Counted from the stretch's first letter, positions 37,924 through 46,759 are shown. The stretch: DNA of 64,000 nt from VRUE01 sp963717375 (GCA_963717375.1 OY970329.1:310001-374000); one strand, 5' to 3'. Notes: generated by a model not told the origin, from the sequence alone. Numbers and translations are program-made.

Positions 37924-39504
37924 CTAGAGATCGACCGAGCGGCCGACGGCGAAGCCGTCGAGCTCAAGGATCTTGGCGATCGTCGCCTCGTTCACCGCGG
38001 CGTCAGTGGTCAGCGCCATCACCGCGTGCTCTCCCCCAGACCTGGCGCCGACGGCGGCGGAGACGATGTTGACCCCCTCCTCGCCGAACATCGTGCCGAC
38101 CCGGCCGATCATCCCGGGCCGGTCGGCGTAGCGGAAGACGGCGAGGTGCTCGGCGAAGGGCAGGTAGAAGCTCTCGCCCCAGGCGGAGACGAGGTAGGGC
38201 TCGTTGCGCGGGCCGACCCCGGTGCCGGCCACCTCGACGTCCTCGCCGCCGGAGTGGAGGCGGACGGTGACCAGCTCGGTGAAGTCCTCGGAGCTGGAGT
38301 CCTTGGTCTCGACCAGCTCGATGCCGCGCTCCTCAGCCATCTGCGGAGCGTTGACCAGATTGACCGGGACCTCGGTGTGACCGGAGAGGATCCCGACCAG
38401 GACGGCGATGCCGAGCAAGCGGGTGTCGTGCTGGGCGAGTTTGCCGCGGAACTCGACCGAGACGCGGTCGACCGAGCCCTCGGCGAGGCCCTCGGCAAGC
38501 CGCCCGAGCTTTTCGCAGAGCGGCACGAAAGGCGCCAGGGCCTCCATCTCCTCGGGCCGTACGGCAGCGATGTTGACCGCGTTGGTGACGACCCCGCCGG
38601 TCAGCGCCGCGGTCACCTGTTCGGCGGTGACGACGCCGGCGCGGTCCTGCGCCTCCGCGGTCGAGGCGCCGAGGTGCGGCGTGACGACGACGTTCGCGCG
38701 GGAGAAGATCGGGTGCTCGGTGAACGGCTCCGCGGGAAAGACGTCGAGCGCGGCGCCACCGACCTTGCCGGAGTCGAGGCCGGCCTCGAGCGCGTCGAGG
38801 TCGACCAGCTCACCGCGGGCGCAGTTGACGATCCGCACCCCGTCCACCATCTGGCCGATCGCCTCGGCGTCGATCAAATTGATCGTCTCGGGTGTCTTCG
38901 GCACGTGCACGGTGACGATGTCGGCCTTGCTGAAGAGCTCCTCGAGGCTCTCGGCACCGTGGACGCCCAGCTCGCGGAAGCGCTCTGCGGAAACAAACTT
39001 GTCGAAGGCGATCACATCCATCTCGAAGGCCTGGGCGCGCTTGGCGACGAGCTGACCGATGCGACCGAAGCCGACGATCCCGATCGTCTTGCCATAGAGC
39101 TCGGCGCCCTTGTACTTGGCGCGGTCCCAGCGACCGTCGACGAGCGCGCCGTGGGCCTGCGGGACGTTGCGGAAGAGCGCCAGGGCGAGGGCGAGAGTGT
39201 GCTCGGCGGCGGCGACCGAGTTCGATTCGGGCGCGTTGGCGACGACGATGCCGCGGCGGGTCGCGGCGGGGATGTCGACGTTGTCGACGCCGGTGCCGGC
39301 GCGACCGATCACCTTCAGGTTGCCGGCGCGTTCGATCAGCTCCGGGGTCATCGTCGTCGCCGAGCGGATCAGGATCGCGTCGTAGGCGCCAATCGCCTCG
39401 GCGAGCTCCTCGTCGGACATCTCCAGCCCGAGATCGACGTCGAAGTTCTGCCGCAGCAGGTCGACTCCCGAGTCGGCGATCTTCTCCTTGACCAGGACCT
39501 TCAC
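37924..39504 (-). CDS. serA: D-3-phosphoglycerate dehydrogenase
   Basis: First step of serine synthesis. A 526-residue long-form enzyme: substrate domain, NAD domain (TIGIVGFGRIGQLVAKRA; active-site HLGASTAEAQDRAG His), an intervening allosteric domain and a C-terminal ACT domain (RPGMIGRVGTMFGEEGVNI), the architecture in which serine gives feedback inhibition. Its GTG overlaps the serC stop as GTGA, so serC-serA form an operon. Confidence 0.97.
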   Translation of the reverse strand: MKVLVKEKIADSGVDLLRQNFDVDLGLEMSDEELAEAIGAYDAILIRSATTMTPELIERAGNLKVIGRAGTGVDNVDIPAATRRGIVVANAPESNSVAAAEHTLALALALFRNVPQAHGALVDGRWDRAKYKGAELYGKTIGIVGFGRIGQLVAKRAQAFEMDVIAFDKFVSAERFRELGVHGAESLEELFSKADIVTVHVPKTPETINLIDAEAIGQMVDGVRIVNCARGELVDLDALEAGLDSGKVGGAALDVFPAEPFTEHPIFSRANVVVTPHLGASTAEAQDRAGVVTAEQVTAALTGGVVTNAVNIAAVRPEEMEALAPFVPLCEKLGRLAEGLAEGSVDRVSVEFRGKLAQHDTRLLGIAVLVGILSGHTEVPVNLVNAPQMAEERGIELVETKDSSSEDFTELVTVRLHSGGEDVEVAGTGVGPRNEPYLVSAWGESFYLPFAEHLAVFRYADRPGMIGRVGTMFGEEGVNIVSAAVGARSGGEHAVMALTTDAAVNEATIAKILELDGFAVGRSVDL

Positions 39505-40646
39505 GAACTAGCCTCCCCCACGTTCTCGACCACCCAATCGACGCAGGCGGTCAGGGCTTCCACGTCAGCCGGCTCGACTGCCGGGAACATTCCGATCCGC
39601 AGCTGGTTGCGACCGAGCTTGCGGTAAGGCTCGACGTCGACGATGCCGTTGGCGCGCAGGGTCGCGGCGATGACGGCGGCGTCGACGGAGTCGTCGAAAT
39701 CGATAGTGCCGACGACCAGCGAGCGCTTGGCGGGGTCAGCGACGAAGGGCGTGGCGAACTCGCTGGCCTCGGCCCAGCCGTAGAGGTGGCCCGAGGAGGC
39801 CGAGGTGCGCTCGACGCACCAGTCAAGGCCGCCGCCGGCCAGCATCCACTCGATCTGGTCGCCGAGCAGAAGCAAGGTGGCGAGCGCGGGCGTGTTGTAG
39901 GTCTGCTCCTTGCGCGAGTTGTCGAGTGCCGTCTTCAGCGAGAGGAAGCCGGGCTGCCAGCGGTTCGGGGCGCCATCGAGCTGCTCAACCCGCTCGATCG
40001 CGGCCGGGCTGAGCAGCGCCAGCCAGATGCCGCCGTCGGCGCCGAAGGCCTTCTGCGGGGCGAAGTAGTAGGCGTCGGCCTGGGCGACATCGACCGGCAG
40101 GCCGCCGGCCCCCGAGGTCGCGTCGACGAGGACGAGGGCGTCGCCGGCCCCCTCGGGCCGGTTGACCGGGACCATCACGCCGGTCGAGGTCTCGTTGTGG
40201 GCCCAAGCGATCGCGTCGGCGGCGGGATCGGCAGCCGGGGCCGGGGCGTCGCCGGGATCGGCCTCGATCAGGATCGGGTCGGCGAGGAAGGGCGCGCCGG
40301 CGGTGGCCTTGGCGAACTTCTGTGAGAACTCGCCGTAAGTCAGGTGCAAGGCGCGCTCGCGGACCAGCCATGCCGTGGCGGCATCCCAGAAGGCGGTCGT
40401 GCCGCCGTTACCGAGGACGACCTCGTAGCCCTCAGGCGCGTTGAAGAGATCGATAAGGCCGCTGCGCACGCGACCAACGAGGTCGCGAACCGGCGCCTGG
40501 CGGTGCGAGGTGCCCATCAGCGCCGACTGCGCAGCGAGCTTCTCGAGCGCCTCCGGGCGCACCTTCGAGGGGCCGCAGCCGAAGCGGCCGTCGGCCGGCT
40601 TGAGCTCGGTAGGGATTTGGGCTGTGCCTATTACTGAAGTCATCAT
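39501..40646 (-). CDS. serC: Phosphoserine aminotransferase, actinobacterial type
   Basis: Second step of serine synthesis. A 381-residue fold-type I aminotransferase of the group found in mycobacteria: IPTELKPADGRFGCGPSKVRPE, MGTSHRQAPVRDLVG, VDATSGAGGLPVD and YYFAPQKAFGADGG with the PLP Lys. ATG 40646 or the adjacent ATG 40643 is the start; five further open codons begin with TTG. A possible -10 box (TAACCT) lies 43 nt upstream. It is followed by serA. Confidence 0.95.
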   Translation of the reverse strand: MMTSVIGTAQIPTELKPADGRFGCGPSKVRPEALEKLAAQSALMGTSHRQAPVRDLVGRVRSGLIDLFNAPEGYEVVLGNGGTTAFWDAATAWLVRERALHLTYGEFSQKFAKATAGAPFLADPILIEADPGDAPAPAADPAADAIAWAHNETSTGVMVPVNRPEGAGDALVLVDATSGAGGLPVDVAQADAYYFAPQKAFGADGGIWLALLSPAAIERVEQLDGAPNRWQPGFLSLKTALDNSRKEQTYNTPALATLLLLGDQIEWMLAGGGLDWCVERTSASSGHLYGWAEASEFATPFVADPAKRSLVVGTIDFDDSVDAAVIAATLRANGIVDVEPYRKLGRNQLRIGMFPAVEPADVEALTACVDWVVENVGEASS

Positions 40647-40689
40647 GGGTGCGAAGTGCAAAGCGGACGCCTGGCAGTCGCGGCGGCCT

Positions 40690-40695
40690 AGGTTA
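40690..40695 (-). promoter_or_regulatory. Possible -10 box of serC
   Basis: Minus-strand TAACCT would start transcription near 40683, giving a leader of about 37 nt without a clear ribosome-binding site. Confidence 0.4.
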
Positions 40696-40733
40696 TTGAC
40701 CGACGCGGGTGGACCTCAGGCAGGCCGTCCGCA

Positions 40734-40739
40734 TAGGCT
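40734..40739 (+). promoter_or_regulatory. Leaderless -10 box of the cupin gene
   Basis: TAGGCT, 7 nt before ATG 40747. It fixes the start far inside a longer open frame that runs antisense into serC. Confidence 0.6.
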
Positions 40740-40746
40740 GCCGACC

Positions 40747-41154
40747 ATGAGCGAGACCAACGAGCAGGCCATCAGCAAGGGCGACGGTTATGCCGTCGCC
40801 AACCTCAGCGACCTCGGCGAGGGACCGGGATTTCGCAAGATCCGCAAGCCCCTGGGCGTAACCGCCTTCGGCGTCAACGCGATCGTACTGCCACCTTCCT
40901 ACTCGACCGGCAGCCATTACCACGACGAACAGGAGGAGCTCTACTTCCTGCATAGCGGCAAGGTTGCGATCGAGTTCGGCGACGGAACCAAGCACGAGCT
41001 TGAGCCGGGCGGCCTCGCCTGGGTCGACGCCTCAACGGTCCGCAAGCTGCACAACCTCAGCGACTCAGAGGACGCGGTCTACGTGATCGTCGGCGGCAAG
41101 GACGGCTACGTGGGACGGGACGGCAAACTGCCTGAGGGCGAGACGCACCGCTAG
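40747..41154 (+). CDS. Small single-domain cupin
   Basis: A 135-residue cupin_2 protein. The first cupin motif is GSHYHDEQEELYFLHSGKVAIEFG with the metal-binding His pair and Glu; the second is GGLAWVDASTVRKLHNLS with a His. Such proteins are mostly small isomerases, dioxygenases or sensors, and no substrate can be assigned. It is a single-gene unit between serC and the structured repeats. Confidence 0.85.
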   Translation: MSETNEQAISKGDGYAVANLSDLGEGPGFRKIRKPLGVTAFGVNAIVLPPSYSTGSHYHDEQEELYFLHSGKVAIEFGDGTKHELEPGGLAWVDASTVRKLHNLSDSEDAVYVIVGGKDGYVGRDGKLPEGETHR

Positions 41155-41167
41155 GACTGGGTTCGCA

Positions 41168-41271
41168 GGGGAGTCGGGTCCCCCTCCCCCGGAGACCGTC
41201 GCGCAGCTGGATCGTCCCAGAACTTCCGATTGTGGTCGCCAAGCCTCCGGGGGAGGGGGACCCGACTCCCC
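41168..41271 (+). repeat. Structured inverted-repeat element A
   Basis: Arms 41168-41194 and 41245-41271 are a perfect 27-bp inverted repeat. The 50-nt interior holds box 1 (41196-41218) and box 2 (41232-41244) separated by 13 nt. Both boxes recur, exactly and in opposite orientation, in element B. No coding potential. Confidence 0.85.
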
Positions 41272-41322
41272 GTACGCACTCAGAGCTGCTCTTAAGCTTT
41301 AAAGCGAGATTCGGAGACTGAA

Positions 41323-41426
41323 GGAGGGCCGGCAGCCCCTCTCCATGAAGCTTGGCGACCACGCTTCGAAGCGCCGGGACGATCCAGCTGCGCGACGGCT
41401 TCAGGGAGAGGGGCTGCCGGCCCTCC
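41323..41426 (-). repeat. Structured inverted-repeat element B
   Basis: Arms 41323-41344 and 41405-41426 are a perfect 22-bp inverted repeat, extended inward by GAAGC/GCTTC. Box 1 (41376-41398, 23 nt) and box 2 (41350-41362, 13 nt) are identical to those of element A read on the other strand, again 13 nt apart, while stem and spacer sequences differ. The total length of 104 nt equals that of element A. Confidence 0.85.
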
Positions 41427-41444
41427 CCCACCTCAGAGTCGAGC

Positions 41445-42446
41445 TCAGAACTCCTGGTCTACCCAGGGCATCATGTCTCGAAGGTCCTTGCCGACCTTCT
41501 CGACTTGGTGGCTTGCGCCTTCCTCGCGCATCCGCGAGAGGTTCTCGCCGCCGGCGCGGTTCTCGGCGATCCACTCGCGGGCGAACTCGCCTGACTGGAT
41601 CTCGCCGAGGATCTCCTTCATCGCCGCGCGTGACTCCTCGCCGATGACGCGTTTGCCGCGGGTCATATCGCCGTACTCGGCCGTGTTGGAGATCGAGTAG
41701 CGCATGCCCTGGATCCCCTTCTCGTACATCAGGTCGGCGATCAGCTTGAGCTCGTGCAGGCACTCGAAGTAGGCAAGGCGCGGGTCGTAGCCGGCCTCGA
41801 CCAGGGTCTCGAAGCCGGCGCGGACCAGCTCGCTGGCGCCGCCGCAGAGGACCGCCTGCTCGCCGAAGAGGTCGGTCTCGCACTCGTCCTTGAAGGTCGT
41901 CTCGATCACCGCGGCGCGGCCGCCGCCGATGCCGGAGGCGTAGGCGAGCACCAGCCCGTGAGCGTTGCCGGTGGCGTCCTGGTGGACAGCCATCAGGCAG
42001 GGCACGCCGTTGCCTTCCTCGTACTGGCGGCGGACCAGGTGGCCGGGACCCTTGGGCGCGACCATGCCGACGTCGACTCCCGCGGGCGGCTGGATCTGCT
42101 CGAAGTGGATCGCGAAGCCGTGGGCGAAGAGCAAAAGGTTGCCGGGGGCGATCCCGTCGGCGATGTCGGACTCCCAGACCTCGGCCTGCTTCTCGTCGGG
42201 CAGCAGGATCATCACCGCATCGCCGCGACTGGCGGCTTCGGCGATGTCGAGCACCTCGAGGCCGGCCTCTTCGGCTTTGGCACGGCTGGAGGAGTCCGAG
42301 CGCAAGCCGACGACGACGTCGACCCCCGAATCCTTCAGGTTGAGGGCGTGCGCGTGCCCCTGGGAGCCGTAGCCGAGGATGGCAACGGTCTTTCCTTGGA
42401 GCAGCGAGAGGTCAGCGTCTGAATCGTAGAAAATGTCCTTGGGCAT
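41445..42446 (-). CDS. ilvC: Ketol-acid reductoisomerase (class I)
   Basis: Isomerises and reduces acetolactate or acetohydroxybutyrate in valine and isoleucine synthesis. A 333-residue class I enzyme: LGYGSQGHAHALNLKDSG Rossmann motif, VAPKGPGHLVRRQYEEGNGVP, and the C-terminal Mg-binding helices (Asp/Glu in LFGEQAVLCGG and YSISNTAEYGD). Start ATG 42446 follows TAGCCT by 7 nt. It is separate from ilvBN, which lie 8 kb away. Confidence 0.97.
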   Translation of the reverse strand: MPKDIFYDSDADLSLLQGKTVAILGYGSQGHAHALNLKDSGVDVVVGLRSDSSSRAKAEEAGLEVLDIAEAASRGDAVMILLPDEKQAEVWESDIADGIAPGNLLLFAHGFAIHFEQIQPPAGVDVGMVAPKGPGHLVRRQYEEGNGVPCLMAVHQDATGNAHGLVLAYASGIGGGRAAVIETTFKDECETDLFGEQAVLCGGASELVRAGFETLVEAGYDPRLAYFECLHELKLIADLMYEKGIQGMRYSISNTAEYGDMTRGKRVIGEESRAAMKEILGEIQSGEFAREWIAENRAGGENLSRMREEGASHQVEKVGKDLRDMMPWVDQEF

Positions 42447-42453
42447 GAGCGGC

Positions 42454-42459
42454 AGGCTA
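42454..42459 (-). promoter_or_regulatory. Leaderless -10 box of ilvC
   Basis: Minus-strand TAGCCT, 7 nt before ATG 42446. Its TAG is also the menE stop codon. Confidence 0.6.
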
Positions 42460-43782
42460 GCGGAGGGCGCGCCTCATCAGCTTGCCCGAGGGCGTGCGCG
42501 GCAGCGCGGCAGCCAGCTCCACCCGCTTCGGCACCTTGAACCCTGCCAGCGACTCGGCGCAGTGGCGGCGCAGCTCGTCCGGGCTGGCTTCCGAGCCCTC
42601 CTGGAGCACGACGATCGCGGTCACGGCCTGCTGCCACTCGGGGTCCTCGCGGCCGACCACCGCGGCGTCGGCGACCTCGGGGTGGCGCAGCAGCACTTTC
42701 TCGACTTCGGCCGGGATCACGTTCTCGCCACCGGTGACAATCATGTCGTCGATCCGGTCGTCGACGTAGAGGAAGCCTTCCTCGTCGATCCGGCCGAGGT
42801 CTCCGGTGTGCAACCAGCCGTCGGCGTCGGCGCGACCGGGCGCCACGGTCGGCCCCTGGACGAGGATCTCCCCCTCCTGGATGCGCAGGTGCGTGGTCAA
42901 CAGCGGCCGCCCGGCGGAGCCGAGCTTGCGCCGGGCATCGGCCGGGGCGAGGGTCGTCACCTGCGAGCAGGTCTCGGTCAGACCGTAGGTCTGGACAACC
43001 GTGGCGCCGCGGCCGAGCGCCTCCTCGAGCGAGTCCTCGGGCACCGGCCCACCGCCGATCAGGATCGCCCGCGGGCCGGAGAGGTCAGCGCCGGCTTCGA
43101 GCAAGCGGCTCAGCATCGTCGCCACCAGGGAGACGACGGTGATCTCGTCGCGCTCGAGTGCAGCGGCGACGCGGTCAACGTCGAAGCCGTCGTGGACCAC
43201 GGCGGTGGTGCCGTAGATCACCGAACGCATCACGATCCCGAGGCCGGCGATGTGGCTGAGCGGCAGGCAGCAGAGCCAGCGGTCCTCCGGCTCGACCCCG
43301 ATGTTGAAGGCCGAGGCGACGGCGCTCCAGAGGAAGTTGCCGTAGGTGAGGCCGACGGGATCGGGCGTGCCGGTGCTGCCGCTGGTCATCACGCGGCAGG
43401 CGAGGTCGTCCATGTCGTGCTCGCCGAGCAGCGGCAGGTCGGCCTCGGTTTGGGTCAGCTCGCCGGCGTCGTCGAGGTCCACGGCCGGTTCCTCGGCGGC
43501 GATCACCGCCGAGCGCTCCTCGGCCGAGAGCCGTGGGCTGAGCGGCAGTAGCACCGCCCCGGCCTTCATCAAGGCGTGGACCAGGACCACCTGCTCGCGG
43601 TTGGGGTGCATCGTCATCGCCGCGATCGAGCCGCGGCGAACGCCGTGCGCGGCGAGGCGGCGCGCCACCCAGGTCGCCTCCGCCTCCAGCTCCGAGTAGG
43701 TCACCTCCGAGCCGTCGGCGATCAGGGCCGTGCGCTCGGGGCAGCTCTGCGATCTCTGGGCCAGCCAGTCGTCGAGTTTCAT
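42457..43782 (-). CDS. menE: O-succinylbenzoate-CoA ligase
   Basis: Activates o-succinylbenzoate with CoA in menaquinone synthesis. A 441-residue adenylate-forming enzyme: MTSGSTGTPDPVGLTYGNF (P-loop), YGLTETCSQVTT, HTGDLGRIDEEGFLYVDDRIDDMIVTGGENVIPAEVE and the C-terminal PRTPSGKLMRRALR with the catalytic Lys. The ligase family is broad, but the men gene cluster makes the assignment firm. ATG 43782 (MKLDDWLAQRS) is chosen; an ATG seven codons earlier is possible. It is divergent from menB. Confidence 0.92.
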   Translation of the reverse strand: MKLDDWLAQRSQSCPERTALIADGSEVTYSELEAEATWVARRLAAHGVRRGSIAAMTMHPNREQVVLVHALMKAGAVLLPLSPRLSAEERSAVIAAEEPAVDLDDAGELTQTEADLPLLGEHDMDDLACRVMTSGSTGTPDPVGLTYGNFLWSAVASAFNIGVEPEDRWLCCLPLSHIAGLGIVMRSVIYGTTAVVHDGFDVDRVAAALERDEITVVSLVATMLSRLLEAGADLSGPRAILIGGGPVPEDSLEEALGRGATVVQTYGLTETCSQVTTLAPADARRKLGSAGRPLLTTHLRIQEGEILVQGPTVAPGRADADGWLHTGDLGRIDEEGFLYVDDRIDDMIVTGGENVIPAEVEKVLLRHPEVADAAVVGREDPEWQQAVTAIVVLQEGSEASPDELRRHCAESLAGFKVPKRVELAAALPRTPSGKLMRRALR

Positions 43783-43788
43783 CGTGGA

Positions 43789-43794
43789 TATCGT
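43789..43794 (+). promoter_or_regulatory. Leaderless -10 box of menB
   Basis: TATCGT, 7 nt before ATG 43802. Confidence 0.6.
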
Positions 43795-43801
43795 GCCCAT
43801 C

Positions 43802-44668
43802 ATGCCCAAACGTCACAAGGAAGCCCCGCCCGAAGAGACCCTCTACGCCCCGATCGAGTGGCAGAGCGCCGGAGAGTTCGGCGACATCCGCTACGAGACG
43901 GCGGACGGGATCGCCAAGATCACGATCGACCGACCCGAGGTCCTCAACGCCTTCCGGCCCCAGACCCTGGTCGAGGTTTCCGCCGCGTTCGAGCTCGCCC
44001 GCGAGGACGCCGAGGTCGGCGTCGTGATCCTCACCGGTGCAGGCGAGAAGGCCTTCTGCTCGGGCGGCGATCAGCAGGTTCGCGGCGACACCGGCTACGT
44101 CGCCGAGGGCGCCTCGGTCGGCCGCTTCCACGTCACCGACCTGCAGGTGCAGATGCGACGGCTGCCCAAGCCCGTGGTGGCGATGGTGGCCGGCTACGCG
44201 ATCGGTGGCGGCCACATCCTCCACATCTGCTGTGACCTCACCGTCGCCGCCGACAACGCTGTCTTCGGGCAGACCGGCCCGCGGGTCGGCTCCTGGGACG
44301 GCGGCTTTGGCGCCTCCCTGCTGCGCGACCTCGTTGGCACCAAGAAGGCGAAGGAGATCTGGCTGCTCTGCCGCCAGTACGACGCCGAGGAGGCGGTTGA
44401 GATGGGCCTGGTCAACACCGTCGTCCCGCTCGACCGCCTCGAGGCCGAGACGGTCGCCTGGTGCCGCGACATGCTGGCGCTCTCGCCATTCGCGCTGCGC
44501 CTGGTCAAGGCCAGCTTCAACGCGCACGAGGACGGCTATGCCGGGATCCAGCAGTTGGCCCACGACACCAACCTGCTCTTCTACGGCAACGAGGAGGCGC
44601 GCGAGGGCCGCGAGGCCTTCAAGGAGAAGCGCCAACCCGACTTCTCGAAGTACCCTCGGCGAGCATGA
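43802..44668 (+). CDS. menB: 1,4-dihydroxy-2-naphthoyl-CoA synthase
   Basis: Dieckmann-type ring closure of o-succinylbenzoyl-CoA. A 288-residue crotonase: NAFRPQTLVE, the MenB-type GEKAFCSGGDQQVRGDTGYV (SGGDQ in the oxyanion region), and GYAIGGGHILHICCDLTVAADNAVFGQTGPRVGSWDGG. It starts a menB-menA(-menC) run; menA begins 25 nt after its stop. The start is set by the -10 box and the MPKRHKEAP N-terminus. Confidence 0.96.
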   Translation: MPKRHKEAPPEETLYAPIEWQSAGEFGDIRYETADGIAKITIDRPEVLNAFRPQTLVEVSAAFELAREDAEVGVVILTGAGEKAFCSGGDQQVRGDTGYVAEGASVGRFHVTDLQVQMRRLPKPVVAMVAGYAIGGGHILHICCDLTVAADNAVFGQTGPRVGSWDGGFGASLLRDLVGTKKAKEIWLLCRQYDAEEAVEMGLVNTVVPLDRLEAETVAWCRDMLALSPFALRLVKASFNAHEDGYAGIQQLAHDTNLLFYGNEEAREGREAFKEKRQPDFSKYPRRA

Positions 44669-44693
44669 GCGTCGTCACGACACGGGGTCAGCG

Positions 44694-45575
44694 ATGAGGA
44701 TCTGGGTGATGGCGGCGCGCCCGCGCACGCTGCCGGCGGCGATCGCGCCGGTGTTCGTCGGGACCGCGGCGGCGGTCGAATGGGCCGGGAAGCTGCCGAG
44801 GGTCGGGGCCTTCCTCGCCGCGCTCGTCGGCTCGATCTTCATTCAGATCGGGACCAATCTCGCGAATGACTATTCCGACGCGAAGCGGGGCGCCGATACC
44901 GCGGACCGACTGGGACCCGTGCGGGTGACTTCGGCCGGGCTCGTCACACCGCAACGGGTGCTGAACGCGACCTGGATCGCGTTTGCGGTGGCGATCGCCT
45001 GCGGGATCTACCTGGCGACCGTGGCCGGGATCGTGATCATCCTGATCGGCGCCGTCTCGATCGCCGCCGGCGTCCTCTACACCGGCGGGCCGCGCCCCTA
45101 TGGCTACGCCGGCCTGGGCGAGGTCTTCGTCTTCCTCTTCTTCGGCCTGGTCGCCGTCAACGGCTCCTACTACGTGCAACTCGAGGAACTCGACGCACTG
45201 CCGCTCGGGCTCTCGATCGCGGTCGGCTTCATCGCCACCGCGATCCTGGTCGTCAACAACGTCCGCGACCTGGAGACGGACCGGCGCGCCGGCAAGATGA
45301 CCCTTGCGGTGCGCATGGGCCGGCACAACGCCGTCGTGCTCTACCGATCGCTGGTGCTCGGCGCCTTCGTCGTCCTGCCGATCGCGGTCGTCGCCGGCGG
45401 CGGCAGCCTCTTGCCGCTGATTGGCCTGCTGGCGCTGCCAATGGCGGTCGGACCGATGCGGGCGATGACGAACCGCACCGACGGCCCGGCGCTCAACGGC
45501 GCCCTCGCCAGCACTGGCGCCCTGCTTGCGGTCTTCAGCCTGCTCGTCTCGGCCGGCCTGTTGCTCGGCAGCTAG
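44694..45575 (+). CDS. menA: 1,4-dihydroxy-2-naphthoate polyprenyltransferase
   Basis: Attaches the polyprenyl tail to dihydroxynaphthoate in the membrane. A 293-residue UbiA-family protein with about eight or nine helices and the two Asp-rich motifs, NDYSDAKRGAD and NNVRDLETDRRAGK. ATG 44694 (MRIWVMAARPRTLPAA) gives the normal start of helix 1; a longer frame reaching back across menB is out of phase with menB and is spurious. Confidence 0.96.
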   Translation: MRIWVMAARPRTLPAAIAPVFVGTAAAVEWAGKLPRVGAFLAALVGSIFIQIGTNLANDYSDAKRGADTADRLGPVRVTSAGLVTPQRVLNATWIAFAVAIACGIYLATVAGIVIILIGAVSIAAGVLYTGGPRPYGYAGLGEVFVFLFFGLVAVNGSYYVQLEELDALPLGLSIAVGFIATAILVVNNVRDLETDRRAGKMTLAVRMGRHNAVVLYRSLVLGAFVVLPIAVVAGGGSLLPLIGLLALPMAVGPMRAMTNRTDGPALNGALASTGALLAVFSLLVSAGLLLGS

Positions 45576-45627
45576 GCAACGCGCCGGCTGCTCGATCTTG
45601 TGGGTGGAGAAGTCGGCGCGGTTCGCG

Positions 45628-45633
45628 TAGACC
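45628..45633 (+). promoter_or_regulatory. Possible leaderless -10 box of menC
   Basis: TAGACC (T at the seventh position) lies 7 nt before ATG 45641, favouring that start over the in-frame ATG at 45635. Confidence 0.45.
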
Positions 45634-45640
45634 TATGGGT

Positions 45641-46699
45641 ATGAAGATCGCCGAAGTGGAAGTAGTTCCGTACGCGCTGCCGTTTCGCGAGCCATACGTG
45701 ACGGCTCGGGGACGGCTCGACCGGCGCGAGATGGTGCTGCTGCGGCTGCGATCGAGCGACGGGCTGGTCGGACTGGGAGAAGCGGTGCCGCTTTCGCTGC
45801 GCGGTGGCGCCGTCCTGGCCCAGGTGGTCGAGGAACTGGAGGGCCTGGGAGAGCGTGACTCGCTCGACGAGGCGACCCTGCGCGGTAGCGCGCTGGGTCT
45901 CTCTGCCCCTGCGCGTTGCGCCGCGCTCACGGCGCTACTCGACCTGAGGGGTCGCACGGCGGCTGCGCAAGGCGCGACCGCACCGGCCGCAAGCGAGGCG
46001 GTCGAGTGCAACGCGACCCTGGTCGCCGGGGAGCCGGCGGCGGTCGCCGCCGAGGCGACGCGCTGGGCCGAGGACGGCTTCAGCACCTTCAAGCTGAAGC
46101 TCGGCACTGGGGATGACTTCGGTCAGGTCTTCGCCGTGCGCGAGGCGGTCGGGCCGCGGGCCCGGATCCGGGTCGATGCCAATGCCGCCTGGGACATGGA
46201 GACGGCGAAGCGGATGCTGAAAGCGCTAGAGCCGCTCGAGGTCGAGCTCGCCGAGCAGCCAGTGGCGACACTGGAGGAGGCGGCCGAGGTGGCCGCGTTC
46301 ACCTCGATACCGATCGCCGGCGACGAGAGTGTCGAGAGCCGCGCCGACGCCGAGCGGGCACTGTCAATGAGCGCCTGCGCGCTGACCGGGATCAAGCTCT
46401 CCAAGGTCGGCGGGCCCGAGGCGGCGATCGAGATCGCCGAGGTCCTGCCGGCGTACCTCTCCAGCGCTCTCGACGGCCCCATCGGCATCGCCGCTGCCGC
46501 CCAGGTCGCACAGACACTCGACGCGACGGATCGAGGCGAGGGGACGGCGCTGGCCCACGGCCTTGCCACGCAGCGGCTCTTTTCCTCGACGATCGCCTCA
46601 GTCGAGTGCGAGGTTCGCGACGGCATGCTCTACCCGCCCGCCGGGCCGGGCCTGGGCGTCGAGATCGACGAGGCGGCGCTCGCTGCCCATCGGATCTGA
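45641..46699 (+). CDS. menC: o-Succinylbenzoate synthase
   Basis: Dehydrates SHCHC to o-succinylbenzoate. A 352-residue enolase-superfamily protein: FSTFKLKLG (second Lys is catalytic), metal ligands in RVDANAAWD, LAEQP and AGDESV, and GIKLSKVGG with the opposing Lys. The superfamily includes dipeptide epimerases, but the position between menA and menD supports MenC. A strong hairpin follows 6 nt after the stop. Confidence 0.92.
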   Translation: MKIAEVEVVPYALPFREPYVTARGRLDRREMVLLRLRSSDGLVGLGEAVPLSLRGGAVLAQVVEELEGLGERDSLDEATLRGSALGLSAPARCAALTALLDLRGRTAAAQGATAPAASEAVECNATLVAGEPAAVAAEATRWAEDGFSTFKLKLGTGDDFGQVFAVREAVGPRARIRVDANAAWDMETAKRMLKALEPLEVELAEQPVATLEEAAEVAAFTSIPIAGDESVESRADAERALSMSACALTGIKLSKVGGPEAAIEIAEVLPAYLSSALDGPIGIAAAAQVAQTLDATDRGEGTALAHGLATQRLFSSTIASVECEVRDGMLYPPAGPGLGVEIDEAALAAHRI

Positions 46700-46705
46700 G
46701 CTGGG

Positions 46706-46746
46706 TGTGGCGACTTTCCCGTCGTATGGACGGGTAAGTCGCCACA
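46706..46746 (+). terminator. Hairpin between menC and menD
   Basis: TGTGGCGACTT/AAGTCGCCACA (11 bp) encloses CCCGTC/GACGGG (6 bp) with one T-T mismatch and a 5-nt loop. It ends one base before the menD -10 box. It is a likely terminator or processing site. Confidence 0.65.
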
Positions 46747-46752
46747 TAGTCT
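46747..46752 (+). promoter_or_regulatory. Leaderless -10 box of menD
   Basis: TAGTCT, 7 nt before ATG 46760. A GTG at 46757 is in frame but closer than the usual distance. Confidence 0.6.
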
Positions 46753-46759
46753 TGCGGTG

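Noticed and set aside
41168..41426. Terminal inverted repeats of an insertion sequence
   Set aside because: Each element is only about 104 bp, there is no transposase between or beside them, and no target-site duplication was visible.
41057..41647. Open frames across the repeats near ilvC
   Set aside because: They are translations of the inverted repeats or shadows of ilvC, with no shared motifs beyond those forced by repeat identity.
44037..45575. A 512-codon protein reading through menB into menA
   Set aside because: The first 219 codons are out of phase with menB and are noise; MenA begins normally at 44694.
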